A stretch of DNA of 8,159 nt from CAZSSM01 sp964609385 (lineage in GTDB: Bacteria > Planctomycetota > Planctomycetia > Isosphaerales > Isosphaeraceae). Below, piece after piece: positions 1 through 6,392 of the stretch. The notes beneath the pieces are model-generated. The model ran no database searches. It was not told the origin of the DNA and worked only from the letters and a program-made list of their open reading frames with translations. The DNA lies in NCBI GenBank assembly GCA_964609385.1, contig CAZSSM010000157.1, positions 1 to 8,159 of the forward strand, in the 5' to 3' direction. Position numbers and translations under genes: made by a program. Each line of letters begins with the position of its first letter. Position 1 is the first letter of the stretch.

Positions 1-53
1 GACGCTTCGTCGAGGTCCTTCACTGGCGCATTGCAGCCGACACAAAGCTCCAG
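1..53 (-). pseudogene. recO: recO continuation after the in-frame TAG (runs off the window)
   Basis: Directly after the TAG at 54-56 the same frame reads LELCVGCNAPVKDLDEA to the window edge without a stop. This is what follows GLMP in RecO proteins: a short linker, then the first CxxC pair of the zinc-binding domain (Cys codons at 42-44 and 33-35). The frame is unchanged, so a single base substitution explains the break; CAG to TAG would be one transition. The rest of the gene lies outside the window. Confidence 0.75.
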
Positions 54-509
54 CTACGGCATAAGCCCAAACTCGCGGAGCAGGGCCAGCTCGTAACGAA
101 TGACGCGTTGGAGCCGCAAGGCTGGGTCCCCCAATTGCCGAAGCGTGACGATGGTCGCGTCGAACAGCTTGGGGTGCGCAATCTCGGAGGCGGCCAGTTC
201 CAACAGCAGTTCGGCTAAGTAGTAGCCCGCATACAACGCGGACAACTGCCGACGAAACGCCTCGAAGCGCTCGATCTGCGACGCTTCGGTCAGCAGGTCC
301 AACGCCCCGGACGGTTTATGGATCCAGACGATATCGCAGTAGCTCAACAGGTCAAGGGAGGAATGGAACGGCCCCTTGAGCCGACGCGCCCCCTTGGCCA
401 AGGCTGTCGTCAGGCCATGCTCCCGAGTGTAGAGTACCAAGCGGCTGCTGGTCTCGAAGACCGGGGTCGACTTCAACACCAAGGCCGACGAACGTCGAGT
501 CTCCCTCAA
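54..509 (-). CDS. recO: DNA repair protein RecO, N-terminal part, closed by an in-frame TAG
   Basis: RecO works in the RecFOR pathway, helping load RecA on SSB-coated single-stranded gaps. The 151-residue product shows the family's N-terminal OB fold: ALVLKSTPVFETSSRLVLYT, then REHGL and KGARRLKGPFHSSLDLL. The helical region follows and ends RYELALLREFGLMP, which in RecO stands just before the zinc motif. The frame closes there at TAG (54-56), although RecO is usually about 240-270 residues, so this is a truncation. I chose the TTG at 507-509 because GGAGGAG lies 7 bases upstream and the protein then begins next to the OB fold. An ATG 27 codons earlier (588-590) would add an Arg/Ser-rich leader unlike RecO. 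The giant exoprotein gene ends 463 bases upstream, so recO probably has its own promoter. Family assignment is confident; whether the product works is not. Confidence 0.85.
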   Translation of the reverse strand: MRETRRSSALVLKSTPVFETSSRLVLYTREHGLTTALAKGARRLKGPFHSSLDLLSYCDIVWIHKPSGALDLLTEASQIERFEAFRRQLSALYAGYYLAELLLELAASEIAHPKLFDATIVTLRQLGDPALRLQRVIRYELALLREFGLMP

Positions 510-516
510 CCGGCCA

Positions 517-523
517 CTCCTCC
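517..523 (-). promoter_or_regulatory. Ribosome binding site deciding the recO start
   Basis: GGAGGAG on the minus strand sits 7 bases before the TTG at 507-509. It is a near-perfect Shine-Dalgarno sequence and supports the TTG over the in-frame ATG at 588-590. Confidence 0.7.
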
Positions 524-619
524 GGTCCGAACTGGTCCGACATCGCGACCCGATCGGGATGCCCCGACCATATCGATGAGCCGCGCCCAACCCTTGAACG
601 TTCCGTGTCCGATGACCTC

Positions 620-625
620 ATTGTA
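620..625 (-). promoter_or_regulatory. Possible -10 element for recO
   Basis: The minus strand reads TACAAT here, 110 bases upstream of the recO TTG. No convincing -35 hexamer lies at the usual distance (17 bases up reads CAACGC or similar). The call rests on one hexamer only. Confidence 0.2.
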
Positions 626-722
626 CCGGGATTCCTTCGGGCGCGTTGATGGGGATCGGGGGTTGGCTCATGAGGCTGCTTTGGTGTTGCTCTTGGCTTC
701 AACCCCACTTTGCGTCGTGCAC

Positions 723-864
723 GGGTGGCTGGGGACTGCGAAACAAAGCGAGCCGACCCCGGGATCGATGGCTCAAGTCGGCCAACTCTTCGTCAGGATA
801 GTCAGCCTTCTTCCCGACTGGTTCTCGGGGTCTGGCCCTAAAGCGGCCCCGTCCCCAGCCACCC
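723..864. repeat. 14-bp perfect inverted repeat bounding a 142-bp non-coding segment
   Basis: GGGTGGCTGGGGAC at 723-736 is exactly matched by its reverse complement GTCCCCAGCCACCC at 851-864, with 114 bases between. The match stops sharply on both sides. TCGTG occurs 3 bases outside the left arm and 4 bases outside the right arm, which may be chance. No open frame inside resembles a protein. It could be a small non-autonomous element, a dispersed intergenic repeat, or the base of a long RNA stem between the giant gene and recO. It is the only structured item in the 463-base gap at 510-972 apart from the small hairpin near the end of the giant gene. Confidence 0.55.
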
Positions 865-925
865 AAACTCGTGGTCTGCTCGAGAAAACGGCAGAGCCAC
901 CGATTTCGCTCTTGAGCTTCGGGGG

Positions 926-942
926 TTGGCCGTCGAGGCCAA
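926..942 (-). terminator. Small hairpin downstream of the giant exoprotein gene
   Basis: TTGGCC and GGCCAA (926-931 and 937-942) form a 6-bp stem with a 5-base loop, about 30 bases past the TGA at 973-975. No T-run follows on the minus strand, so an intrinsic terminator is only a weak possibility. Confidence 0.25.
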
Positions 943-972
943 GCATCGAGGGGTCGAGACCGGGACGACCGA

Positions 973-2658
973 TCAGCCTTTCTCGTCGTCGTCGAGGAAC
1001 TCGAGCGAGCCCGAATCGTCCCAGGCGTCGGAGAGCAGGGCGAGCCGTCTGAGGATCCAGTCTAGAGACGAGACCGATCCAACGTTTACCGACAAGCCGG
1101 TCGGATCGGCTTGGGTCATCCGTGATTCGTTGACGATGTGCTCAACGATCTCGATGCGGCCGTCGATCGGATCGTCCCAGGCGTTCGTCGGCGCGGGGAT
1201 GAGCACGAGCGTGCTCCCATTTAGACCCGTCGCGATGGTTCCCATCGGCGTGGCCACATTCGAGCGGAGGTTCAACACGACCTCATCGCCCACGGTCAGC
1301 GCGTCGGAGAGCGACAATTCGATGTGGGCCAGCTCCCCGCCGAAATTGGGGGCCATCGCGAGCGGTTCTCGACGATAGCCGACCAGGATGAGAAGACCCT
1401 TCTCGACATTGACGTGCCAGAACATCCGATAGTTTTGGCCGAGATCGCCAAGCTGCACGTCGCGGATCGTGACCGCCTGGGCGTCGAACTCGATGACTGT
1501 CTGGATCGTCTGGACGCCGACGGTGGCCCGATCGGTATTGGTCAACAACAACGGAACCGCGACGGTCTCGCCCGGTTCGGCCTGCACGGTCCCGATCGCC
1601 AGCAACGGGTCGAGCCCACTGGGGATCGGCGGTTCGATGGCCGGTCGAGGCGGGAGACCGGAGATCGGGATCCCCAGCGATGCCTGGAGGATTGTCGTGG
1701 CGTCGTCGAGGTCGACGACCCCATTGCCGTTCAGGTCGGCCACAAGGACGGGATCGACGTTGGGGTAGTCGACCAGCGGACTACCGAGAACGGTCTCGAT
1801 CAGGTCGGCAACATCCTGGATCGAGTAGCTGGAATCGGCGACGAACGCGTCGCCGATGTACGAGGCCATATGGATCGCGTCGACGTCGCGGGCGATCACT
1901 GTTTGCCCCGCCTCCTCAACATTGAGAAATTGAATGTCGATAACGTGTTTGCTTGTCAGAAACGCATCTTCGGACACCCGCGAGTCGAGCCGAATCAGGT
2001 CGAATACCCCCGAAGTTAAGCCCGAGGTGCCCTCGACGATGATCGGGATTCGGCCGGGCGTTCCGAGGTCGATCGCGAGAGAGCAATCCTCAGGGACCGA
2101 TTCGCCCAAGGCCGCGCCATCGATGACCAACAGGGACGGATCGTAGACCAATTCGAACGCGACGCGGTCGACGCCTCCGGCCCCGCCGATCTGGACCGGG
2201 AGTCCGGAGACGCCGATGTGGAGTTCGATCGATTGACCGGGGCCTCGGACGACGTGAGGGAGGCTCAGCTCGACGACGTCCCCTGCGTCTTCGACGTCGA
2301 AGGTGGCCTGGAAGTCGCCGCCGGAGACGGAGTCGCCATCGAGCCAGGTGCCGTCGAGAGTCTTAAACGCGTCGTCGCCGCTGCGGATCGTCAACGTGTA
2401 GTCGCCCACAGGCAGTGCAACCGCCGAGGCCACGAACCGAAACCCCATATCGTCGGGCGCAAGGACCAACGATCCGTCCACCGGACCGTCGGGGTCTTGC
2501 AGGATGAGATCGGGTGCGTCGAGGCTATAGAGATTGATCCGATTGCCGTCGATCGGTTCGCTGAACCGGACCGCAAACCCGTTCGAGGTCGGTGAGAACT
2601 CCTCGACCACGAGCGTCGTGGGGTCGGGGGAGGTCAAGTCGATGTTGTCGATGGCCAC
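973..2658 (-). CDS. Giant exoprotein, C-terminal part: SbsA-like Ig, cohesin-like, dockerin, cohesin-like
   Basis: These 561 residues are counted from a GTG at 2656-2658. That codon is the Val of DYVAIDN and the frame is open further upstream, so it is unlikely to be a true start. Residues 15-121 are an SbsA-like Ig module (FSPTSNGFAVRFSEPID ... SGDDAFKTLDGTWLDGD). Residues 130-260 look like a cohesin domain (VDRVAFELVYDPSLLVIDG). Residues 266-330 are a dockerin pair whose second calcium loop is canonical (DLNGNGVVDLDD) and whose first is degenerate. Residues 350-490 are a second cohesin-like module (VQAEPGETVAVPLLL, TVIEFDAQAVTI). The tail is acidic (SLEFLDDDEKG) and ends at TGA. Such modules usually hold exoproteins together by calcium-dependent contacts; here both partner types are in one chain. 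Confidence 0.8.
   Translation of the reverse strand: MAIDNIDLTSPDPTTLVVEEFSPTSNGFAVRFSEPIDGNRINLYSLDAPDLILQDPDGPVDGSLVLAPDDMGFRFVASAVALPVGDYTLTIRSGDDAFKTLDGTWLDGDSVSGGDFQATFDVEDAGDVVELSLPHVVRGPGQSIELHIGVSGLPVQIGGAGGVDRVAFELVYDPSLLVIDGAALGESVPEDCSLAIDLGTPGRIPIIVEGTSGLTSGVFDLIRLDSRVSEDAFLTSKHVIDIQFLNVEEAGQTVIARDVDAIHMASYIGDAFVADSSYSIQDVADLIETVLGSPLVDYPNVDPVLVADLNGNGVVDLDDATTILQASLGIPISGLPPRPAIEPPIPSGLDPLLAIGTVQAEPGETVAVPLLLTNTDRATVGVQTIQTVIEFDAQAVTIRDVQLGDLGQNYRMFWHVNVEKGLLILVGYRREPLAMAPNFGGELAHIELSLSDALTVGDEVVLNLRSNVATPMGTIATGLNGSTLVLIPAPTNAWDDPIDGRIEIVEHIVNESRMTQADPTGLSVNVGSVSSLDWILRRLALLSDAWDDSGSLEFLDDDEKG
1669..1863 (-). other. Dockerin domain within the giant exoprotein
   Basis: The first repeat GDAFVADSSYSIQDVADLIE keeps the helix and the last Asp but lacks the Asp at position 1 and Asn at position 3 of the calcium loop. 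The second, VADLNGNGVVDLDDATTI, has all five ligand positions (D, N, N, D, D). The linker YPNVDPV between them is typical of planctomycete-type dockerins. Confidence 0.7.
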
Positions 2659-4193
2659 GTAATCGCCGCCCGCCCGATCGTAGCCGCGGAACAGGAAGCG
2701 GAAAAAAGATATTTATACCCATCTGAGCCGAGGTCGAGATCGTAGGTGAAGGTCGTCCAGTCGTCGAGGCTCATCTGGCCGAGGTCGACGTAGAGCAGCG
2801 AGGTCACGGCCGGATCGGGCGAGGCGAACAGCGCGGACGGGTCATCGTCCGCATCGATCCGGCCGCCCCATTGACCATCGATCCCATAGACGTCGATGAT
2901 TAGATTGTTTGTCCGTCGATTAGAGGCATCGATGTTGAGCAGGTCGAACGAGAAGGTCTGGACCCCTCGGCGGACATGCTGATCGCGGACCAGTTGACCG
3001 ATGCCGCCGAACTGGAACGGGGCGTTGTCAATCTCGGCGAAGCCGTCGGGGTGTCGGGTGACCTCACGCGCGATCCAGCCCTCCTCGCGGCGACCGCTCC
3101 AGGTCGAGTACGCTGATCCGGCGAAGGGCCCGGGCTCATCGAAGTGAGGATCGAGGAAGGGGGGCCCGGTCGGGTCGGGCCCCGAGGTGACCATGCGCGT
3201 GATCGTGCCGGTCGCCCCCCGATCGTCCCAGACCTTCAGGCCGATCGAATGGGTTCCGGCCTCGAGATTGATCAGGATCCGTTCTCCGAAGGCGTCGTCG
3301 AACCGGCCATCGTCGTCGAGATCCCAGGCGTAGGCGGCGATGCCGTCGTGCACGGCCGGGTCGATCAACGGTGACGGGTCGGGGTCGATCGAGGTATCGG
3401 CATCGAGTACGACCGACAGTCCTTCACCGTCGACGAAGTCGAATGAGGCGGTTGGTGCGATGTTGACGAAGCCAGTCGACTGGGCGAACGTCGACGCCTC
3501 ATCAAGGACGAACAGGTCGCTGTAATCGAAGGTTCGGCGATGGTCTCGGACGTTCGGTGCGAAGGCGTAGTCGACATGGGCGAACCGCGCGTTCGCCAAG
3601 GAGCTCACCGTGTACGGTGTCACGTCGTCGATCGTGTTATTGTGCGGGTTGAAGATCTGGAACCCGTATTGGAACCCCTCGACGCGGATATCGTTGAAGC
3701 GGATGTAATTGGCGTTGCCAGCGTTGTGGGTGATGCCGATCCCCCGCGCGTTGTTGCCTTGGGTCGAGCCGCGGAAGATAATCGGATCCTCGATGTTGCC
3801 GACGACGAGGGAGTCTTCGTAGTCGATCCGGGTCGAGTAGAAGTTGTGGATCCCACTCTGGACGTTCCAGACGGTCGTATCGCGGATTATCGAACGGAAC
3901 TCGTGCGAGAACGGGGTCCCGAAGGTGAATCGACCTTCCATATCTCCGCTGTCACGGGCGTGGAGCCAAGTGTGGATTCCTCGATTGCTGTTGTAAACCT
4001 GCATTCCTTCGATCCCACGCATCGGCAGGTTGTTGACGGTCACCTCGGAATAGCCGGCGTCGAGGAAGTGATGGCGGACGACCGGATCGGCGATGTTGTT
4101 GAGGTCGAAGGTCTTCAACAAAGCGATGCCGTCGGTGGTGCTGACCAGATCGATGCCGGTGCCGTTGCTGCTGGCCGCGATGTTGTCGATCAT
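2634..4193 (-). CDS. Giant exoprotein, middle part: rest of beta-helix, PKD domain, jelly-roll domain
   Basis: This 519-residue open frame starts at ATG 4191-4193, but it is open from 4220 directly after the TAG, and no ribosome site precedes the ATG. It is therefore best read as a continuation. Residues 1-240 have repeated short strands with Asn turns (GFQYGFQIFNPHNNTIDDV, NANYIRFNDIRVEGF), typical of a right-handed parallel beta-helix. Residues 245-337 are a PKD domain: IAPTASFDF, then AYAWDLDDDGRFDD and GTHSIGLKVWDDRG. Residues 345-497 form a carbohydrate-binding-like jelly-roll (FSFDLLNI, NNLIIDVYGIDGQWGG, DDWTTFTYDLDLG). The last 22 residues after YKYLF read out of frame (Ser/Ala/Thr-rich) and are an artefact of the shift at 2702-2707. 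Confidence 0.8.
   Translation of the reverse strand: MIDNIAASSNGTGIDLVSTTDGIALLKTFDLNNIADPVVRHHFLDAGYSEVTVNNLPMRGIEGMQVYNSNRGIHTWLHARDSGDMEGRFTFGTPFSHEFRSIIRDTTVWNVQSGIHNFYSTRIDYEDSLVVGNIEDPIIFRGSTQGNNARGIGITHNAGNANYIRFNDIRVEGFQYGFQIFNPHNNTIDDVTPYTVSSLANARFAHVDYAFAPNVRDHRRTFDYSDLFVLDEASTFAQSTGFVNIAPTASFDFVDGEGLSVVLDADTSIDPDPSPLIDPAVHDGIAAYAWDLDDDGRFDDAFGERILINLEAGTHSIGLKVWDDRGATGTITRMVTSGPDPTGPPFLDPHFDEPGPFAGSAYSTWSGRREEGWIAREVTRHPDGFAEIDNAPFQFGGIGQLVRDQHVRRGVQTFSFDLLNIDASNRRTNNLIIDVYGIDGQWGGRIDADDDPSALFASPDPAVTSLLYVDLGQMSLDDWTTFTYDLDLGSDGYKYLFSASCSAATIGRAAITWPSTTST
2702..2707 (-). other. Frameshift site in the giant gene (run of six T on the coding strand)
   Basis: The coding strand reads TAT AAA TAT CTT TTT TCC. 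Moving back one base gives TTC CGC TTC CTG TTC, i.e. FRFLFRGYDRAGGDYVAIDN, which completes the jelly-roll domain. Seven T in place of six would restore the frame. The surrounding TAT, AAA, CTT and TTT codons are unusual in this G+C-rich gene. The run is not a canonical X-XXY-YYZ slippery heptamer in the incoming frame (T-TTT-TCC). Confidence 0.75.
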
Positions 4194-4220
4194 TCGGATA
4201 CCCGGCCCGCCCCCTTGGAC

Positions 4221-4223
4221 CTA
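4221..4223 (-). other. In-frame TAG inside the giant gene
   Basis: The minus strand reads GGC TAC TAG GTC CAA GGG. Before it the protein is FTGSGY; after it, in the same frame, VQGGGPGIRMIDNIAASSNG. Beta-helix proteins of the G8/CEMIP type commonly have a GxGFW-like sequence here, so the lost codon may have been TGG (Trp), one transition from TAG. Gln from CAG is the alternative. Confidence 0.8.
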
Positions 4224-6032
4224 GTAGCCGCTGCCGGTGAAACCCAGATCGAACCGTGGGCCTCGAAGGGTCTGGAAGAAGGCCCCGTCATCGAAGTTGT
4301 TGACGAGGTCGCCGGTCATCTTGACCGTGAGGTTGCGCGTCCAGGTCCCCAGTTCGTGACCCTCCTCGGCGACGATCCCGGCGCCGACGACATCGAAGAC
4401 AACGTTCTCGATCAGATCGGCGTGGCTGTCGTGGTGGACGATCCCCCAACCCGGCGTCCCCCAGACGACGTTGCCAAGGATCATCGCGCGCGGACCGTTG
4501 ATGTCGTCAGCGCCGAGCCGGTGCAGATGAAGTCCGTAATGACCCCGCGGGTTGGTTCCGGTCCCCGGCGTCCCATCGAAATTACTGATCGCCTCTGGGT
4601 CGTCGACGACTCGACGCTTGTCGCTCCGACCGAGGTCGCGGAATTGAGCATGTTGAACCTGAGCGTCGACATTGTGCATGATCATAAAGTGACCACGCTC
4701 TTGGGTTGGAACGTCGGGATCGGAACTCCGGACGATCACGTTGCGCGTCAGGTTGGCCACGTGGATGGTCAACTCGGAGGCATCGAAGGTGGCGCCGTTG
4801 GGTCGGACGTGGTCCCAGAGCAACGTGGTGCGCCCTTCGAGGATCGCTTCCGCGTTGGTCACGTTCTCGAAACGAATTCGGGTCGCGTCGCCGATCGATC
4901 CGAACTCGGTGACGCGGAGCAGTTCATCATGGAACCGGACGTTGTTACGGTCGGCCTCGTCGTACTGGTCCGGTTCCAGCGAGGTGTCGGTGTGCGTGCC
5001 AACCAACAACAGGGTGTCGCCGATCCGCCAGCCGTCGGGGACGGTCCCAACGAGATCGATGAAGGCGTCGCCTGCGCGGGCGTCGCCGATCAAAGAGGTC
5101 ATGTGCGCTTTGGTGGCACCGACGATCGTCGTTGTGCCGTGCGAGATGAAGCCGCGGCCGACCAGCGTGGGATCGTTCGACGGATCGAGCGGGCCACCAG
5201 TCGTATCGATCAGGATCTCGGCGACGCGGTTTGGCGCGATCGGAGCCGACTCGGTACCGAGAGTGAGCGTGCCTTCCGTTTCGATCGCGATCGTTTCAAC
5301 GACCATCCGTGTGTCGGCGTCTGGGCGGAACGCGAGCGTGCCATCGACGCGTAGCCAGCCCAAAGGGGTATCGCTCTGGACATCGTAGGAGACCGCCGTC
5401 GTGGCATGGATCAGGACACGGTCCCCTTCGGTCGGGACCTGACCAGCATACCAGGTCGATGGATCGGACCACGGACCGTCCTGAACCGAGATGGCGGTCG
5501 CTTCGGGTCGTTCGACCAGTTCAAAGAGGGCCATGTGCTCGGCGGCTCGAGTCTCGTCACCAGGGCCGTGGACCATCTCGGCGATCTCGACGGTCACCGT
5601 CGCCATAGCGAGGCTCCCATCGGCTCCCATGATCGCGTACATGAATGACGCGGCCGAATGGGAATCACCATGCCCATCGTTATGACCGGAATGGTCGCTG
5701 CCGCCGTCATGACCATTGCTTTCCGACGGCGTGAAGATGACCAGGCCATCGACGAGCTCAACGTTACCTCCTTGGGGGTGGGCGACGCTATGGATCTGGG
5801 GTGGGGCGCCGACAATCTCGTCGTTGCAGAGCAACTGGTCGGGCAAGAACAGGGCGGGCTCGCTGTGGCTGGTCCGAACGACGTCATCGGACAGATTCAG
5901 GCCAGACCCGGATGATCCGGCCGAAAGCAGCGTGCGACGCTCGAGCATCGTGATGTCGGGGCGAACACTTGAGCGGCGATGACTTGTGCGTCGTCGGCGC
6001 ACAGCCTGGTCGTTGAGACGTGAGCGTCTCAT
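4221..6032 (-). CDS. Giant exoprotein, N-terminal part: secretion motif, cadherin-like, G8 domain, start of beta-helix
   Basis: This part codes 603 residues from ATG 6030-6032; AGGAG lies 8 bases upstream. The open frame extends to 6221, but that stretch is A+T-rich and not protein-like. Residues 1-29 are Arg-rich and lead into LERRTLLSA (30-38), the LEPR-xLL-like secretion motif of planctomycete exoproteins. Residues about 58-150 look like a cadherin-like repeat (NVELVDGLVIFTP ... ATVTVEI) interrupted by a His-rich insert. The G8 domain (about 180-290) starts GPWSDPSTWYAGQVPTEGD and includes LGWLRVDGTLAF. Then come LTRNVIVRSSD (428-438) and NPRGHYGLHLHRLG (494-507), resembling the helix region of CEMIP/TMEM2 hyaluronan-degrading proteins. 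It ends FTGSGY, then TAG. Domain calls are by eye; enzymatic activity is inference only. Confidence 0.85.
   Translation of the reverse strand: MRRSRLNDQAVRRRRTSHRRSSVRPDITMLERRTLLSAGSSGSGLNLSDDVVRTSHSEPALFLPDQLLCNDEIVGAPPQIHSVAHPQGGNVELVDGLVIFTPSESNGHDGGSDHSGHNDGHGDSHSAASFMYAIMGADGSLAMATVTVEIAEMVHGPGDETRAAEHMALFELVERPEATAISVQDGPWSDPSTWYAGQVPTEGDRVLIHATTAVSYDVQSDTPLGWLRVDGTLAFRPDADTRMVVETIAIETEGTLTLGTESAPIAPNRVAEILIDTTGGPLDPSNDPTLVGRGFISHGTTTIVGATKAHMTSLIGDARAGDAFIDLVGTVPDGWRIGDTLLLVGTHTDTSLEPDQYDEADRNNVRFHDELLRVTEFGSIGDATRIRFENVTNAEAILEGRTTLLWDHVRPNGATFDASELTIHVANLTRNVIVRSSDPDVPTQERGHFMIMHNVDAQVQHAQFRDLGRSDKRRVVDDPEAISNFDGTPGTGTNPRGHYGLHLHRLGADDINGPRAMILGNVVWGTPGWGIVHHDSHADLIENVVFDVVGAGIVAEEGHELGTWTRNLTVKMTGDLVNNFDDGAFFQTLRGPRFDLGFTGSGY
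5655..5717 (-). other. His-rich insert in the cadherin-like domain
   Basis: Residues 106-126 of the giant protein contain His at 108, 114, 117, 121 and 125, spaced by Gly, Asp, Ser and Asn. The insert falls between the FTP strand and the ASFMYAI strand of the cadherin-like repeat, where such domains normally have only a short turn. It could bind metal (Zn, Ni, Cu) or be a flexible loop; the sequence alone shows only composition and position. Confidence 0.6.
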
Positions 6033-6040
6033 GGCGTGGT

Positions 6041-6045
6041 CTCCT
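6041..6045 (-). promoter_or_regulatory. Ribosome binding site deciding the giant-gene start
   Basis: AGGAG on the minus strand lies 8 bases before the ATG at 6030-6032. It supports this ATG, which is followed shortly by the LERRTLLSA motif, over starts as far up as 6221. Confidence 0.7.
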
Positions 6046-6217
6046 GACGATCCAGGGAGAGCAAGGATGAACTCGAAGAGTGGCCTGCCAGCGTCGGATG
6101 ACGATCGCATGCCCGAGGTCGAATCTAATCCATGCTCAATCCGAGATCGAGGAATTTTTGAAAAGTCATATTTGCGTTCATGTTCTATTAGGTTCTTGCT
6201 TCCAAAGCTAACTGCGC

Positions 6218-6233
6218 GCACTCTTATGAGTGC
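6218..6233. repeat. Palindrome GCACTC-TTAT-GAGTGC
   Basis: Two perfect 6-base arms flank a 4-base centre, about 185 bases upstream of the giant-gene ATG. The size and spacing fit an operator for a dimeric regulator; the regulator is unknown. Confidence 0.4.
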
Positions 6234-6252
6234 AAGAATGCGATCAATTCAG

Positions 6253-6278
6253 CACAATTGTGATCTTATTTCGAAATA
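6253..6278. repeat. Two adjacent perfect palindromes, CACAATTGTG and TATTTCGAAATA
   Basis: CACAATTGTG (6253-6262) and TATTTCGAAATA (6267-6278) are each perfectly self-complementary and are separated by 4 bases. They lie 20 bases from the palindrome at 6218-6233. A+T-rich DNA makes short palindromes more likely by chance, but three in 61 bases upstream of one gene suggests regulator binding. Confidence 0.4.
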
Positions 6279-6392
6279 GTGAGACCAAGTAGCAATAGTT
6301 CAAAGATATCAAATATAGCTCGATCACTACGGAATGTTCCGATCAAGGTAAATTTGGAATGCTGTCATCTTGTTCAGTTCGTCTTGGCCGCG

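Larger units (their letters stand above)
973..6032 (-). pseudogene. Giant extracellular G8/beta-helix/PKD/cohesin-like/dockerin protein, reconstructed; broken by one TAG and one frameshift
   Basis: Three consecutive minus-strand frames are parts of one protein. The first (6032-4221) stops at TAG inside a beta-helix and the same frame continues. The second ends in an unrelated 22-residue tail after a T6 run inside a jelly-roll domain, and the third frame completes that domain. Adding one base at the run gives 5061 bases, or 1686 residues plus TGA. Order by reconstructed residue: secretion motif 30-38; cadherin-like about 58-150; G8 about 180-290; beta-helix about 400-850; PKD about 858-950; jelly-roll about 958-1133; SbsA-like Ig about 1140-1246; cohesin-like about 1255-1385; dockerin about 1391-1455; cohesin-like about 1475-1615; acidic C-terminus. 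Expected role is binding or degrading an outside polysaccharide; the substrate is unknown. No transmembrane anchor is seen. Whether the breaks are biological or technical is open. Confidence 0.75.
6121..6392 (-). promoter_or_regulatory. A+T-rich upstream region of the giant gene
   Basis: This stretch is visibly different in base composition. By hand count, 6241-6360 is about 35% G+C, against a clearly G+C-rich background. It lies between the Nudix stop and the giant-gene leader and holds no protein-like frame. It carries three short palindromes at 6218-6278 and a weaker one at 6330-6341 (CGGAA-TG-TTCCG). I could not pick a convincing -35/-10 pair. It most likely holds the giant gene's promoter and operators. 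A remnant of transferred DNA is an alternative. Confidence 0.45.

Noticed and set aside
352..708. 118-codon minus-strand frame overlapping the recO start
   Set aside because: It is in a different frame from recO, which is clearly real, and its Pro/Arg/Ser-rich product has no motif.
1324..2019. 231-codon plus-strand open frame
   Set aside because: It lies opposite the cohesin-like/dockerin region, with Asp/Arg/Val-rich composition and no recognisable motif.
2696..2712. Programmed -1 ribosomal frameshift site at the T6 run
   Set aside because: The in-frame heptamer T-TTT-TCC re-pairs imperfectly in the A site, and I saw no clear downstream stimulatory structure. An indel is simpler.
3540..5354. 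604-codon open frame on the plus strand opposite the giant gene
   Set aside because: Its Val/Asp/Gly/Arg-heavy product has no domain pattern and mirrors the codon bias of the minus-strand gene, where recognisable domains lie. It is a shadow frame.
6033..6221. 63 extra N-terminal codons of the giant gene frame
   Set aside because: The stretch is partly A+T-rich and not conserved-looking, while a good AGGAG sits in front of the ATG at 6030-6032 right before the secretion motif.
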